Below, in pieces: positions 1 through 7,763 of a DNA stretch of 14,710 bases (within the stretch, counting starts at the first letter, position 1; each line of letters starts with the position of its first letter). Position numbers and translations under genes: made by a program. This DNA is from Rickettsia endosymbiont of Ixodes persulcatus (GTDB taxonomy: Bacteria; Pseudomonadota; Alphaproteobacteria; Rickettsiales; Rickettsiaceae). Location of the stretch: positions 1 through 14,710 of the forward strand of contig JAPYLE010000146.1 of the NCBI GenBank assembly GCA_027293795.1, in the 5' to 3' direction. Below the pieces are notes generated by a model, which made no database searches, was not told where the DNA came from, and saw only the letters and a list, made by a program, of their open reading frames with translations.

Positions 1-79
1 ATGCTTTACCACTATATCTTACGCTACTTGCTTGTAAAAATGATTTATATAAGTCTTTGCTATATTTTGATCTTGCCAT
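1..79 (-). CDS. Partial ORF at left edge, possible IS transposase N-terminus
   Basis: On the minus strand an ATG at 79-77 opens a frame that stays open to the window edge (26 codons). It reads MARSKYSKDLYKSFLQASSV and then RYSGKA. The composition (Lys/Ser/Tyr, a basic start) looks more like a real protein than the hydrophobic 27-codon plus-strand alternative. From memory the start resembles Rickettsia DDE-type transposases, but too few residues are visible to prove a family. An inverted repeat (TGTTA-GAT-TAACA, 99-111) lies just upstream and could belong to the control region or end of a mobile element. The neighbouring plus-strand ORF lacks a proper start, which fits an insertion having removed its 5' end. 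The rest of the gene lies outside the window. Confidence 0.42.
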   Translation of the reverse strand, partial: MARSKYSKDLYKSFLQASSVRYSGKA

Positions 80-117
80 CTTAACTAAAACTCTTTTTTG
101 TTAGATTAACATATTTT

Positions 118-813
118 TTGCTAAGTGCGAAACTCCTGATCAACTTAAAAAGCATAAGTAAGAACCCATTAAATTTTACCATAAATAATTCTCAAGAATT
201 TTTAGCATTTACTAAAATAATTAGCGGGAATAATATAAATCAACTAAAGCACCGGATTTTAGAAGAAACAACCAATGATTTAGCTACTATTTGTAAGATC
301 TCAAATACTAAAGAAGAGACATTTACGACTAATCATATAGTACATTATAAAACCGGTAATGTACAAACAGATATACATAGTTTTGGAACATATGACAAAA
401 TCTTATCTGAATTTAATAACCAAGTACCGAAATATAAGCATGCTATTATAAAACGTATATTTGAAGTTGTACATGCTAAAGAATCTACACAAAATATAGA
501 AGAGTTACCGCGAAAACTGAATCACTTTGCAGAAAAGTTAACACATTTATTATTTATAGTTGAAATACATAGAAATAATGCGACCTTATTTACGGCTCCT
601 ATGTTTTTAGAACTTATTAGCAAAGATAAAATATTTTTATCAGATAAGGAGCTTTTTCCTATGTCTGCAGAGCATGCCGTTGCTCAAATAAGAGGCATAA
701 TTAAAAACTATAAATATGTGTTACCAAATTCTTATTCTCTAGATTATGATACTACAAATGTACAAAACGGTAATTTATTACTTATCAAGGAATATATTAA
801 TGAAATGGCTTAG
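118..813 (+). CDS. Unrecognised Rickettsia-type protein, probable 5'-truncated fragment
   Basis: I do not recognise this 231-residue product. The only available start is a TTG at 118 with no Shine-Dalgarno sequence. The frame is open further upstream to just after a TAA at 82-84, so the true N-terminus is probably missing. The protein looks soluble, with no signal peptide or membrane segment, and is rich in Lys, Asn, Glu and Ile, as expected for Rickettsia. The region around residues 75-150 (GTYDKILSEFNNQVPKYKHA onward) looks helical. The frame ends at a TAG at 811-813, while coding-like sequence continues in the next frame from 800. Similar lysine/asparagine-rich sequence then runs on in pieces to 1470. 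The simplest reading is the first surviving piece of one larger decayed gene; an alternative is two overlapping small genes. Confidence 0.5.
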   Translation: MLSAKLLINLKSISKNPLNFTINNSQEFLAFTKIISGNNINQLKHRILEETTNDLATICKISNTKEETFTTNHIVHYKTGNVQTDIHSFGTYDKILSEFNNQVPKYKHAIIKRIFEVVHAKESTQNIEELPRKLNHFAEKLTHLLFIVEIHRNNATLFTAPMFLELISKDKIFLSDKELFPMSAEHAVAQIRGIIKNYKYVLPNSYSLDYDTTNVQNGNLLLIKEYINEMA

Positions 814-1135
814 TGAAAACTTAAATAATTATAAATTAGAGAATATAGCACAGGTGTTTGATACCTTAGCTTTAATGCAAACTTATAAAAACAAAAATAT
901 AGATAATATAAAAATTAATGACATCAAACATTTTTTAGAACAAGCTAACAAATTAGAAGATTATCCTATAAATTTACTAAATTCATTAGATCAAAATGTA
1001 ACTGCTTTAATGTTTAAAGTAAATAATAAACACAATTTAAAGCTTATAAAAGCTCAGTTTCTTGTAAATGATTTTTCTCAAGAGTTAAAGGATTTAGTTG
1101 AAATAACCTACTTCGAATGTGTTCTTAAAGCTTAA
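800..1135 (+). CDS. Second fragment of the same unrecognised gene
   Basis: This frame can start at ATG 800 (MKWLSENLNNYKLENIAQVF) and runs to a TAA at 1133-1135, giving 111 residues. The frame is open further upstream to 746, but that part overlaps the previous gene out of frame. It overlaps the end of the 118-813 frame by 14 bases. This could be translational coupling, but there is no clear ribosome binding site, and the composition is continuous with the upstream piece. I therefore favour a frameshift inside one original gene near 800-813. The product looks alpha-helical and soluble, without a recognisable domain. Downstream in the same frame, after two or three in-frame stops, coding-like sequence resumes at about 1190. 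Confidence 0.45.
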   Translation: MKWLSENLNNYKLENIAQVFDTLALMQTYKNKNIDNIKINDIKHFLEQANKLEDYPINLLNSLDQNVTALMFKVNNKHNLKLIKAQFLVNDFSQELKDLVEITYFECVLKA

Positions 1136-1189
1136 AAAATATTGAAGGATTTTTAGCTTAAAAACAAGCAGCTCTCAAGACAGAGATAA

Positions 1190-1470
1190 AAAAAAATCCT
1201 ACCCGAAATCCTACAAATTTTATGTGCTAAAATAAAAGAATGGTATGACATTGATGTCCCTGAATATACCAAGGATGATCACAAGATATTACTGCAAAAT
1301 TTAACCAAACTACTTCTCCTACCTCGTCTAGAAAGAAATTAAAACCTTCCCTTTCTAAAAAAAGAGATATATATAATGAAAATGATGATGATAGTAATCA
1401 AACTTTGGAAACCACTGATATGGACGTAAAAACAAATGATATAGACGATACTAATGGGAGAAGATACTAA
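1190..1470 (+). pseudogene. Degraded 3' remnant of the unrecognised gene
   Basis: From about 1190 the frame used by the preceding ORF reads KKILPEILQILCAKIKEWYD, then IDVPEYTKDDHKILLQNLTK, after stops at 1154 and 1187. Around 1300-1312 the sense jumps to another frame that reads TTSPTSSRKKLKPSLSKKRD, then YNENDDDSNQTLETTDMDVK, and ends at TAA 1468-1470. The tail is hydrophilic and acidic, like a flexible C-terminus. No start codon or binding site supports either piece as an independent gene. I infer that 85-1470 is one gene broken by at least two frameshifts and two nonsense changes. The original function is unknown. Confidence 0.5.
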
Positions 1471-1473
1471 TAA

Positions 1474-1897
1474 TTATATACGATTAAAAACAGTATTAAT
1501 ATTATAGTCTTTTTGAGGTCCTAGAACTTGGTAGCTAAGAGTAAAAGAATCAGGAGTTAAAAATATATAGGTAGCATCATATTGATCTTTGTCGCATAAA
1601 TGGCTACCTATAGCTTTTGCATTATCTATAAAATCTAAACGATAAAATAAGCTATTTTCAGGAGCAATAAAATATTTTGTAATATTACTATTCTTAAAAA
1701 CATATCTATATTCTTTATTAGCGGGGATTTGATGATCGTAGTCGTTATAATGAATTTTCAACTCCTATTTAAACTTTCAGGTAGAAAATACGCTACACCC
1801 CCTCACCGTAACCATGATTATCTATAATTCTTTTAATCCGGTATTTTCCGGATAATCTTGAAAAGAGTTCTTTTGCTAAATAGTTTTTTGAAGGCAT
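1474..1897 (-). pseudogene. DUF6314-like protein gene, frameshifted
   Basis: The longest intact frame (1761-1474, 95 codons) contains SHLCDKDQYDATYIF and QVLGPQKDYNINTVFNR. These match the C-terminal pattern I associate with the DUF6314 family (H-L-C-x-x-D-x-Y, then GP-x-KDY), whose function is unknown. That frame has no good start: its TTG at 1761 touches the GGAG at 1765-1762 with no spacing, and a stop lies two codons upstream. Further upstream, ATG 1897 opens MPSKNYLAKELFSRLSGKYR, then IKRIIDNHGYGEGV, ending at TAG 1795-1793. A third frame bridges with VAYFLPESLNR. Joined through small indels near the G-run at about 1797-1802 and near 1765, the pieces make a protein of about 140 residues with the expected family layout. 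Expression of the 95-residue part, for example from ATT 1755 placed 6 nt after GGAG, cannot be excluded. Confidence 0.6.
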
Positions 1898-1906
1898 TTG
1901 GTATAT

Positions 1907-1993
1907 ACCTATGTCATTCCCGCGGAATCGGGAATCCAGTAAAATTTTTTATATGTTTTACTGGATTCCCGATTCCGCGGGAATGACATAGGT
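1907..1993. repeat. Intergenic palindromic repeat, copy A (perfect 38-bp arms)
   Basis: The arms 1907-1944 and 1956-1993 are exact reverse complements (38 of 38) around an 11-nt A+T loop. Each arm starts ACCTATGTCATTCCCGCGG and ends with CCAGTAAAA. Within each arm, ATTCCC-N8-GGGAAT can also pair on itself. The element lies 27 bp past the dnaA stop, so it could act as a terminator or 3' stabiliser for dnaA, although no U-run was seen. Perfect arms in a genome that tolerates decay suggest a recent or conserved copy. Confidence 0.85.
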
Positions 1994-2020
1994 ACGTCGC
2001 TGAATGACAACTAGATTTTA

Positions 2021-3412
2021 TTAATTCTGTAATATTTTCATCAGTAAATTAATCTCTTCACGAAGTTCTATATCATTTTCCAGTAATTCTTCTACTTTTT
2101 TAATAGCATGCATAACCGTCGTATGGTCTTTTTTACCAAATTTTTTACCGATATCAGCAAGGCTTTTCGGCGTTAATGCTTTACTAAGATACATAGCTAT
2201 TTGACGCGGTCTTGCAACTTCTCGTAATCTCCGCGACGAAGACATATCGGATAATTTAATATTATAACGACTAGCTACTTTTTTCTGAATATCTTCAACG
2301 GTAATTATTCTTTCATTAGAACGTAATAAATCTCTTAAAATATTTTGTGTATTTTCGAGTGTAATTTCTTTTAAAGTAAAATTAGAATGAGCAATCACCT
2401 TATTTAAAGCCCCCTCAAGTTCTCTAACATTTGAAACGATTTTAGATGCTAAAAAATCAATTACGTTTTTTGGTATTTTAACATTCATTTGCTCAATCTT
2501 AGATTCTAGAATACCTAAACGCAGTTCATAAGTGGTACTATGAACGTCGGCAACTAAGCCCCATCCAAGGCGGGATTTTATCCGATCTTCAATATTATCT
2601 AAATCTGAAGGCGACCTATCACAGGAAATAACCATTTGACGGTTATTATCAATCAGCGTATTAAAAGTATGGAAAAACTCTTCTTGAGTACTATCTTTGC
2701 CGCAAATAAATTGAATATCATCAATCATTAACACATCAACTGAACGAAATTTCTCTTTAAACGAGATTACTTCTTTGTTACGCAGAGCTTTAACAAACTG
2801 ATACATAAATTTCTCTGCCGACATATATATCACTTTGCGGTTTGGGTTATTTTGCTTTATATACCAACCGATTGCATGCATTAAATGTGTTTTGCCAAGC
2901 CCTACACCGCCATATAGAAAAAGCGGATTAGATTCAGAAACAGCACCCGTTGATTCTGCGACCGCTCTTGCAGCAGCATAAGCTAGCTCATTTGGTGCTC
3001 CAACCACAAAATTATCGAAAGTAAAACGTACGTCAAGAGTTGAAAAGATATTTTTCGCATTAAGCTCACTGCTGCCGATATCGGCAAAAGTCTTAGTAGG
3101 TAATTCTATAACTGTTTGGGTTGTTCCAGGTAACTCTTTAGTAATTATTTCAACCGACTTAATGGTATTGTTATAATGCTGAAATAGTTGCAATATGACC
3201 ATAGAGTACTTGGATTTTATCCAATCTCTAATAAAGTTAGTAGGGGCACAGAGAATAACGGTATTTAATGAAGATTCTATAAAATTGACTTTACTAAACC
3301 AGCTATTATATAGGGTTTCACCGTAATGATTGTAAAGATCTTGAGCCACATGACTCCAGACATTTACATAATTATCCCCTTGATCCGTTAAAATTATTTG
3401 ATTAGTACTCAC
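2021..3412 (-). CDS. dnaA: Chromosomal replication initiator protein DnaA
   Basis: This AAA+ ATPase binds DnaA boxes at oriC and opens the duplex for DnaB loading. All four domains are visible in 463 residues, close to the usual length. They are domain I (about 1-90), a short linker (about 91-125), the AAA+ core, and the DNA-binding domain (about 370-463). The core shows Walker A GGVGLGKT (168-175), Walker B VLMIDDIQF (227-235) and RIKSRLGWGL (277-286, arginine-finger region). The C-terminal domain has ARPRQIAMYLSK (400-411) and DHTTVMHA (429-436), the DnaA signature. The start is GTG at 3412-3410, immediately after the TAA of the upstream rhodanese gene, so translation is probably coupled. 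dnaN is not adjacent and I saw no cluster of TTATCCACA-type boxes here, so this is not an obvious oriC. A strong palindrome follows the stop. Confidence 0.98.
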   Translation of the reverse strand: MSTNQIILTDQGDNYVNVWSHVAQDLYNHYGETLYNSWFSKVNFIESSLNTVILCAPTNFIRDWIKSKYSMVILQLFQHYNNTIKSVEIITKELPGTTQTVIELPTKTFADIGSSELNAKNIFSTLDVRFTFDNFVVGAPNELAYAAARAVAESTGAVSESNPLFLYGGVGLGKTHLMHAIGWYIKQNNPNRKVIYMSAEKFMYQFVKALRNKEVISFKEKFRSVDVLMIDDIQFICGKDSTQEEFFHTFNTLIDNNRQMVISCDRSPSDLDNIEDRIKSRLGWGLVADVHSTTYELRLGILESKIEQMNVKIPKNVIDFLASKIVSNVRELEGALNKVIAHSNFTLKEITLENTQNILRDLLRSNERIITVEDIQKKVASRYNIKLSDMSSSRRLREVARPRQIAMYLSKALTPKSLADIGKKFGKKDHTTVMHAIKKVEELLENDIELREEINLLMKILQN

Positions 3413-3784
3413 TTAAAACTGCCACGGTAAGTTATTTTGTTTCCAGCCTTTATTTTGATTGTTTCCTTCAAAACCGTCACTAATATTATAACAATTTTTA
3501 TAACCTATATTAGCTATAAAATTTGCTGCCGTAAATGACCTATATCCGGAACGACACAAAAAAAATATCATTGCATGAATTTTATCGTTAACGATAGATA
3601 AAAAATTATCTTCAAAATCTTTATTCAATTGCCAACTTAGAAAGATCACCTTATTTTTATTATCTAAATGAGGTATTCCTACTTGTTTCCATTCTTCTCT
3701 AGTCCTAACATCTACAAGAAAAGCATTATCATTTGAAACCAGTATAGCATAAGCTTTTGTAGAACAGATATTTTGAACCGACAT
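3413..3784 (-). CDS. Single-domain rhodanese-like protein
   Basis: This is a 123-residue single rhodanese domain, the size of small stand-alone sulfurtransferases. It shows the N-terminal LVDVRTREEWKQVGIP motif (23-38). The active-site loop is CRSGYRS (77-83) with the catalytic cysteine at 77, which would carry a persulfide. The typical C-terminal GFEG and W-x-x-x-LPW segments follow. It should be cytoplasmic, with no signal peptide. The physiological sulfur donor and acceptor cannot be told from sequence. The start ATG 3784-3782 has no clear Shine-Dalgarno sequence. The stop codon is directly followed by the dnaA GTG, so the two genes almost certainly share a transcript read away from the 3857-4014 palindrome. 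Confidence 0.9.
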   Translation of the reverse strand: MSVQNICSTKAYAILVSNDNAFLVDVRTREEWKQVGIPHLDNKNKVIFLSWQLNKDFEDNFLSIVNDKIHAMIFFLCRSGYRSFTAANFIANIGYKNCYNISDGFEGNNQNKGWKQNNLPWQF

Positions 3785-3856
3785 ATTTTTTTGCTGTTAT
3801 TGATAATAAAAATTAATAGAATTACCCATGTAGAATATGGATTTATTAGAGTACTT

Positions 3857-4014
3857 ATGGCATGGTCAACAAAGTTAATTTAAAACTAATTAAAGAGATT
3901 TTTTAAATTAATAAGATTCTTGAAAGAATAGTTACTCATATTTCAAAAAAATCTTATAATTTGCAGCAAAAAAGAATTTAATTAGTTTTAAATTAACTTT
4001 GTTGACCATGCCAT
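3857..4014. repeat. 158-bp palindromic MITE-like element
   Basis: The terminal arms 3857-3894 and 3977-4014 are perfect 38-bp inverted repeats beginning ATGGCATGGTCAACAAAGTT. The pairing continues imperfectly inward (AAATTAATAAGATT on one side against AAATTATAAGATT on the other), so nearly the whole element is one long hairpin. It carries no ORF. Its sequence is unrelated to the GTCAT-type repeats elsewhere in the window. It occupies most of the divergent region between the rhodanese and sdhE genes. A small non-autonomous transposon remnant is the best reading; an AT dinucleotide flanks both GGCATGG ends but is too short to prove a target duplication. Confidence 0.8.
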
Positions 4015-4027
4015 TTTTAAAATGATC

Positions 4028-4056
4028 TTGGTATCTGATTTTAATAATATTATTAT
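4028..4056 (+). promoter_or_regulatory. Candidate sigma70-type promoter for sdhE-mfd
   Basis: TTGGTA (4028-4033) and TATTAT (4051-4056) are separated by exactly 17 bp, placing transcription start near 4063 and giving a leader of about 20 nt. An AAGG at 4070-4073 sits 9 nt before the sdhE ATG. In DNA this A+T-rich the -10 match alone is weak evidence; the spacing and position raise it. Confidence 0.42.
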
Positions 4057-4082
4057 AAAAATTTTTTGCAAGGCTTTATATC

Positions 4083-4346
4083 ATGAATAAATTAAATAAA
4101 AACTCTTTTAAAAAAAGACTTCTTTATCGTAGTAAAAATCGTGGCTGTAAAGAAATGGATTATATACTTGGTAGCTTTGCCGAAAAGTACCTATCTTTGA
4201 TGGATGAAAAAAAACTTGAAAGCTATGCTTTAATACTTGATCAGAATGATAATGATCTTTATAATTGGATTAATAATAAATCTTCTGCTTCTTCTTATCT
4301 AGATATTGAAATAATTGATAAATTACGCAAAATAGCTAAAATATAA
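4083..4346 (+). CDS. sdhE: Succinate dehydrogenase assembly factor SdhE (FAD assembly)
   Basis: This 87-residue protein belongs to the SdhE/Sdh5/YgfY family, which promotes covalent attachment of FAD to the flavoprotein subunit of succinate dehydrogenase. The diagnostic segment is RLLYRSKNRGCKEMDYILGS (residues 12-31), containing the conserved RG-x-x-E motif. A helical remainder with LDQNDNDLYNWI follows, the acidic D-x-D-L-x-x-W region typical of the family. Length fits the family (about 80-100). It acts in the cytoplasm. It ends 12 bp before mfd, and an sdhE-mfd pairing recurs in alphaproteobacteria, so they are probably co-transcribed. The ATG at 4083 is preceded by AAGG at acceptable spacing. 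Confidence 0.9.
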   Translation: MNKLNKNSFKKRLLYRSKNRGCKEMDYILGSFAEKYLSLMDEKKLESYALILDQNDNDLYNWINNKSSASSYLDIEIIDKLRKIAKI

Positions 4347-4358
4347 ATTCCTACCATA

Positions 4359-7300
4359 ATGTTACAACAAAAATTTCCGGCGATTGCCAAATCTTTTTTT
4401 GCAATTGATAATTTTACTAAGAATCTTAAGCAAGATTTTATCTTGAGTGTAAGCAATGAAGAAGATGCGTTGCAATTATACAAGCAATCTTTATTTTTTT
4501 CTTCTAATGAAAATATTTATTATTTTCCGAGTTATAATACCATACCATACGATCATGCATCTCCAAGCCCTAGTATTTTATCTAAACGTGCAGAAACATT
4601 AACTAAGCTAACAACAAATAATAGTAACAGCAAACTACTTATCACTCATGCGGCGAACTTATTAAACAAATTACCCCCGAAAGATTTTTTTTCTAAGTAC
4701 TTTTTGAAATTATCCCCTAAAATGAAATTTACTACGGATGAACTTGCTATGTTTCTAGTAGAAAATAGTTTTATGAGAAATACGAGTAATATTGATGTCG
4801 GGGAATTTGCAGTTAGAGGCGAAATCCTTGATATAATATTGCCCGGTCCTAAAGCTTATAGAATTAATTTTAGCTGGGATTATATTGAATCGATTAAAGA
4901 ATTTGATATTAATACGCAAATTTCGACTAAATCCTGCACAGAGTTAGTTATTAGTCCTGCAAATGAGATAGTTTTAAACAGCGAAACTATAGGTAATTTT
5001 AAGAATAATTACTTACGAAATTTTGGAGTTAACCATACTGATAATCCTTTATATGAGGCGGTAATATCGGGAAGAAAATTTTCGGGATATGAACAATTAC
5101 TCCCGTTATTTTATAATTCCTGCTCTAACTTAGTAGATTACCTAAATGATCCTATTATCATATTCGATAATTTATCAAAACAAGCTATTTTAGAGTTTGA
5201 GCATAGTTATAACGATTTTTATTCGGCAAGATCAGAGGCGAATAAATTTAAATTTAATAGTTTCTATCCTACTCTTTCACCAACTAGGTTATATTTTACC
5301 GTCTCCGAAATAACGGAATTACTTGAACAAAAAAATAATATATTAATTAGTTATGAAAATTCCGAGCAAGCAACTCTAATTGAAAATATTAGCTCTACAA
5401 GTTTTATAGAAAAGAAAACGGTTGTCGATAAATTATTTGAGATTATTAAAGCTCATTCTTCTACAAAAATCGTGATAGGTGCAGCTTCTTTAAGTGGTCT
5501 TGAGAGAGTGAAAAGCATTATCCAAAATTATGAATGTACATATAATGAAATAAATAAATTAGATGAGGCTAAAATAGGCATAATAAATATTGCCCTACTA
5601 CCTTTAAATCAAAGTTTTTATACTAAAGAATATTTATTTATTACCGTAAGCGAACTATTAGAAGAAAAACCTAGCTCTACAAACACTAACAAAAAACTTA
5701 AAAATATTTTGCTAGAGCTTGATAATTTAGCTGAAGGGGAGTTTGTTGTTCACAAAGATCATGGGATAGGGCAGTTTTTAAAGCTGGAAGCTTTAGAAAT
5801 CAAAGGCAAACTGCATGATTTCTTAAAGATTTTATATGCCGGCAATGATAAATTATATATACCCGTTGAAAATATAGAGGTAATAAAGAAATACGGCAAT
5901 GATAATGCAGAGCTTGATAAGCTTGGCAGCGTCTCATGGCAAAGAAGTAAGGCAAAACTTAAAAACCGTATAAAAGAGATAACACTGCATTTAATACAAA
6001 TAGCAGCTAAAAGAAAACTTAATGCTAATGCTTCCGTTGAATTTGATCTTGAAGAATATGATAAATTTTGTGCTAATTTTCCTTTCAGCGAAACAGAAGA
6101 CCAATTAACCGCTATAAACGATATTAGAGAAGATCTAAGAAGCGGTATGTTAATGGATAGGTTAATATGCGGTGACGTAGGTTTTGGTAAAACAGAGGTA
6201 GCAATGCGTGCCGTCTTTATGGTAGCAAAATCTCTAAATGAACATTTACCTCAAGTAGCCGTAGTTGTACCGACAACTATTTTATGTAGTCAACATTTTT
6301 CAAGATTTATAGAAAGGTTCAAGGGTTTTGGTTTAAATATCAAGCAATTATCCAGCGTTATTAGTTCTAAAGAAGCAAAGATTATAAGATCGGAACTTGA
6401 AAGCGGTAAAATAAATATAATAATAGGTACTCATTCTTTATTACATAAAAATACAAAATTCTTTAATTTGAAATTGTTAATAATTGATGAAGAACAGCAT
6501 TTTGGCGTCGGTCAAAAAGAATTTTTAAAACAATTAAAATCTTCCTCTCACGTACTTGCAATGTCGGCAACACCGATTCCTCGAACACTGCAAATGTCAA
6601 TGACCGGTCTAAAAGAACTAAGCATTATTGCAACGCCGCCTTTAAACAGGCTAGAAGTTCGTACATCCGTTATGCATTTTGATCCCGTTATTATCAGAGA
6701 TGCATTATTACGTGAACATTTTAGAGGTGGAAGAAGCTTTTATGTGGTTCCAAGAATTAACGATATCCTTAATATTGAGAAACAGCTTAAACAAATTGTG
6801 CCGGAATTAAGCTATAAAGTAGCTCACGGAAAAATGCCGCCTAATAAAGTTGATGAGGTTATGAGTGAGTTTTATGCCGGCAAATTTGATATACTAGTCT
6901 CAACTACTATTATAGAATCAGGAATTGATATACAAGGTGCAAATACCATGATTATACATAAATCAGATATGCTTGGCCTTAGTCAGCTATATCAGTTGCG
7001 TGGTCGAATAGGTCGAGGTAAAATGCGAGGCTATGCTTATCTAACAGTAGAAAGTCATAAAAAAATGACTTCGCACTCCTTAAGACGCTTAGAGATAATA
7101 CAAAATAGTTGTGCTTTAGGTTCAGGTTTTACTATTGCAAGCCATGATATGGATTTACGAGGTTTCGGTAATTTGATCGGTGAAGAACAATCAGGACAAA
7201 TTAGAGAAATAGGTACGGAACTCTATCAAGAAATGCTGGAAGAACAAATAGCTCTTTTTAAAGATGAACCGGTTGTCTCAGAACAACCGTTTATCCCGAC

Positions 7301-7724
7301 TATTAATTTGGGATTATCCGTCTTTATTCCGGATAACTATGTATCCGATTCAGCTCTCAAAATTGGGCTATATAGAAGAATAGGTAATTTAAGTAACGAG
7401 ATAGAAGTAGAGAAATTTAAAGATGAGATGATTGATAGATTTGGCTCACTACCGACTGAATTTAATAATTTACTTGATATTGTAAAAATAAAGCTATTAT
7501 GCTTTAAGTTAAATATTGAAAATCTAGATTCAGGAGATAACGGGTTTGTGATTAAATTTTATAAAAATGCCTATATGGCTGATAAAATTTTAAAATTCGT
7601 TAGCGCTTATCATTCTCAAGCTAAAATAAAACCTGATAATAGGCTAGTATTTATCAAGAAATTAGTAGATAAAAATATAATAATTGAGGCGAATCAATTA
7701 CTTTGGAATTTAGCAGAGATTTGA
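4359..7724 (+). CDS. mfd: Transcription-repair coupling factor Mfd
   Basis: Mfd displaces RNA polymerase stalled at DNA lesions and recruits UvrA for nucleotide excision repair. The 1121 residues follow the family order. A UvrB-like N-terminal module comes first (residues about 45-200, including YFPSYNTIPYDHASPSPSIL). The RNA polymerase interaction (CarD-like) domain starts near 460 (GEFVVHKDHGIGQFLKLE). The RecG-type translocase carries Walker A GDVGFGKTE (near 605), the box DEEQHFGV (near 709), SATPIPRTLQMS, and QLRGRIGRG (near 880). The C-terminal TRCF domain completes it. All key motifs look intact and the length is close to the E. coli protein (1148), so it should be functional. ATG 4359 lies 12 bp after sdhE with no obvious Shine-Dalgarno sequence. 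Translation ends about 40 bp before repeat copy B. Confidence 0.97.
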   Translation: MLQQKFPAIAKSFFAIDNFTKNLKQDFILSVSNEEDALQLYKQSLFFSSNENIYYFPSYNTIPYDHASPSPSILSKRAETLTKLTTNNSNSKLLITHAANLLNKLPPKDFFSKYFLKLSPKMKFTTDELAMFLVENSFMRNTSNIDVGEFAVRGEILDIILPGPKAYRINFSWDYIESIKEFDINTQISTKSCTELVISPANEIVLNSETIGNFKNNYLRNFGVNHTDNPLYEAVISGRKFSGYEQLLPLFYNSCSNLVDYLNDPIIIFDNLSKQAILEFEHSYNDFYSARSEANKFKFNSFYPTLSPTRLYFTVSEITELLEQKNNILISYENSEQATLIENISSTSFIEKKTVVDKLFEIIKAHSSTKIVIGAASLSGLERVKSIIQNYECTYNEINKLDEAKIGIINIALLPLNQSFYTKEYLFITVSELLEEKPSSTNTNKKLKNILLELDNLAEGEFVVHKDHGIGQFLKLEALEIKGKLHDFLKILYAGNDKLYIPVENIEVIKKYGNDNAELDKLGSVSWQRSKAKLKNRIKEITLHLIQIAAKRKLNANASVEFDLEEYDKFCANFPFSETEDQLTAINDIREDLRSGMLMDRLICGDVGFGKTEVAMRAVFMVAKSLNEHLPQVAVVVPTTILCSQHFSRFIERFKGFGLNIKQLSSVISSKEAKIIRSELESGKINIIIGTHSLLHKNTKFFNLKLLIIDEEQHFGVGQKEFLKQLKSSSHVLAMSATPIPRTLQMSMTGLKELSIIATPPLNRLEVRTSVMHFDPVIIRDALLREHFRGGRSFYVVPRINDILNIEKQLKQIVPELSYKVAHGKMPPNKVDEVMSEFYAGKFDILVSTTIIESGIDIQGANTMIIHKSDMLGLSQLYQLRGRIGRGKMRGYAYLTVESHKKMTSHSLRRLEIIQNSCALGSGFTIASHDMDLRGFGNLIGEEQSGQIREIGTELYQEMLEEQIALFKDEPVVSEQPFIPTINLGLSVFIPDNYVSDSALKIGLYRRIGNLSNEIEVEKFKDEMIDRFGSLPTEFNNLLDIVKIKLLCFKLNIENLDSGDNGFVIKFYKNAYMADKILKFVSAYHSQAKIKPDNRLVFIKKLVDKNIIIEANQLLWNLAEI

Positions 7725-7763
7725 AGATATTATCATCCCGTGGCTTGCCCCTCTACTATTCAG

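Noticed and set aside
1..84. 27-codon plus-strand ORF at the left edge
   Set aside because: It is hydrophobic and low-complexity; the minus-strand reading of the same bases looks much more protein-like.
1795..4082. Chromosomal replication origin near dnaA
   Set aside because: I found no cluster of DnaA-box-like 9-mers, no dnaN neighbour and no unwinding-element pattern beyond general A+T richness; the palindromes are better explained as repeats.
4295..4483. 62-codon minus ORF at the sdhE-mfd junction
   Set aside because: It lies opposite two confident genes, with no motif or binding site.
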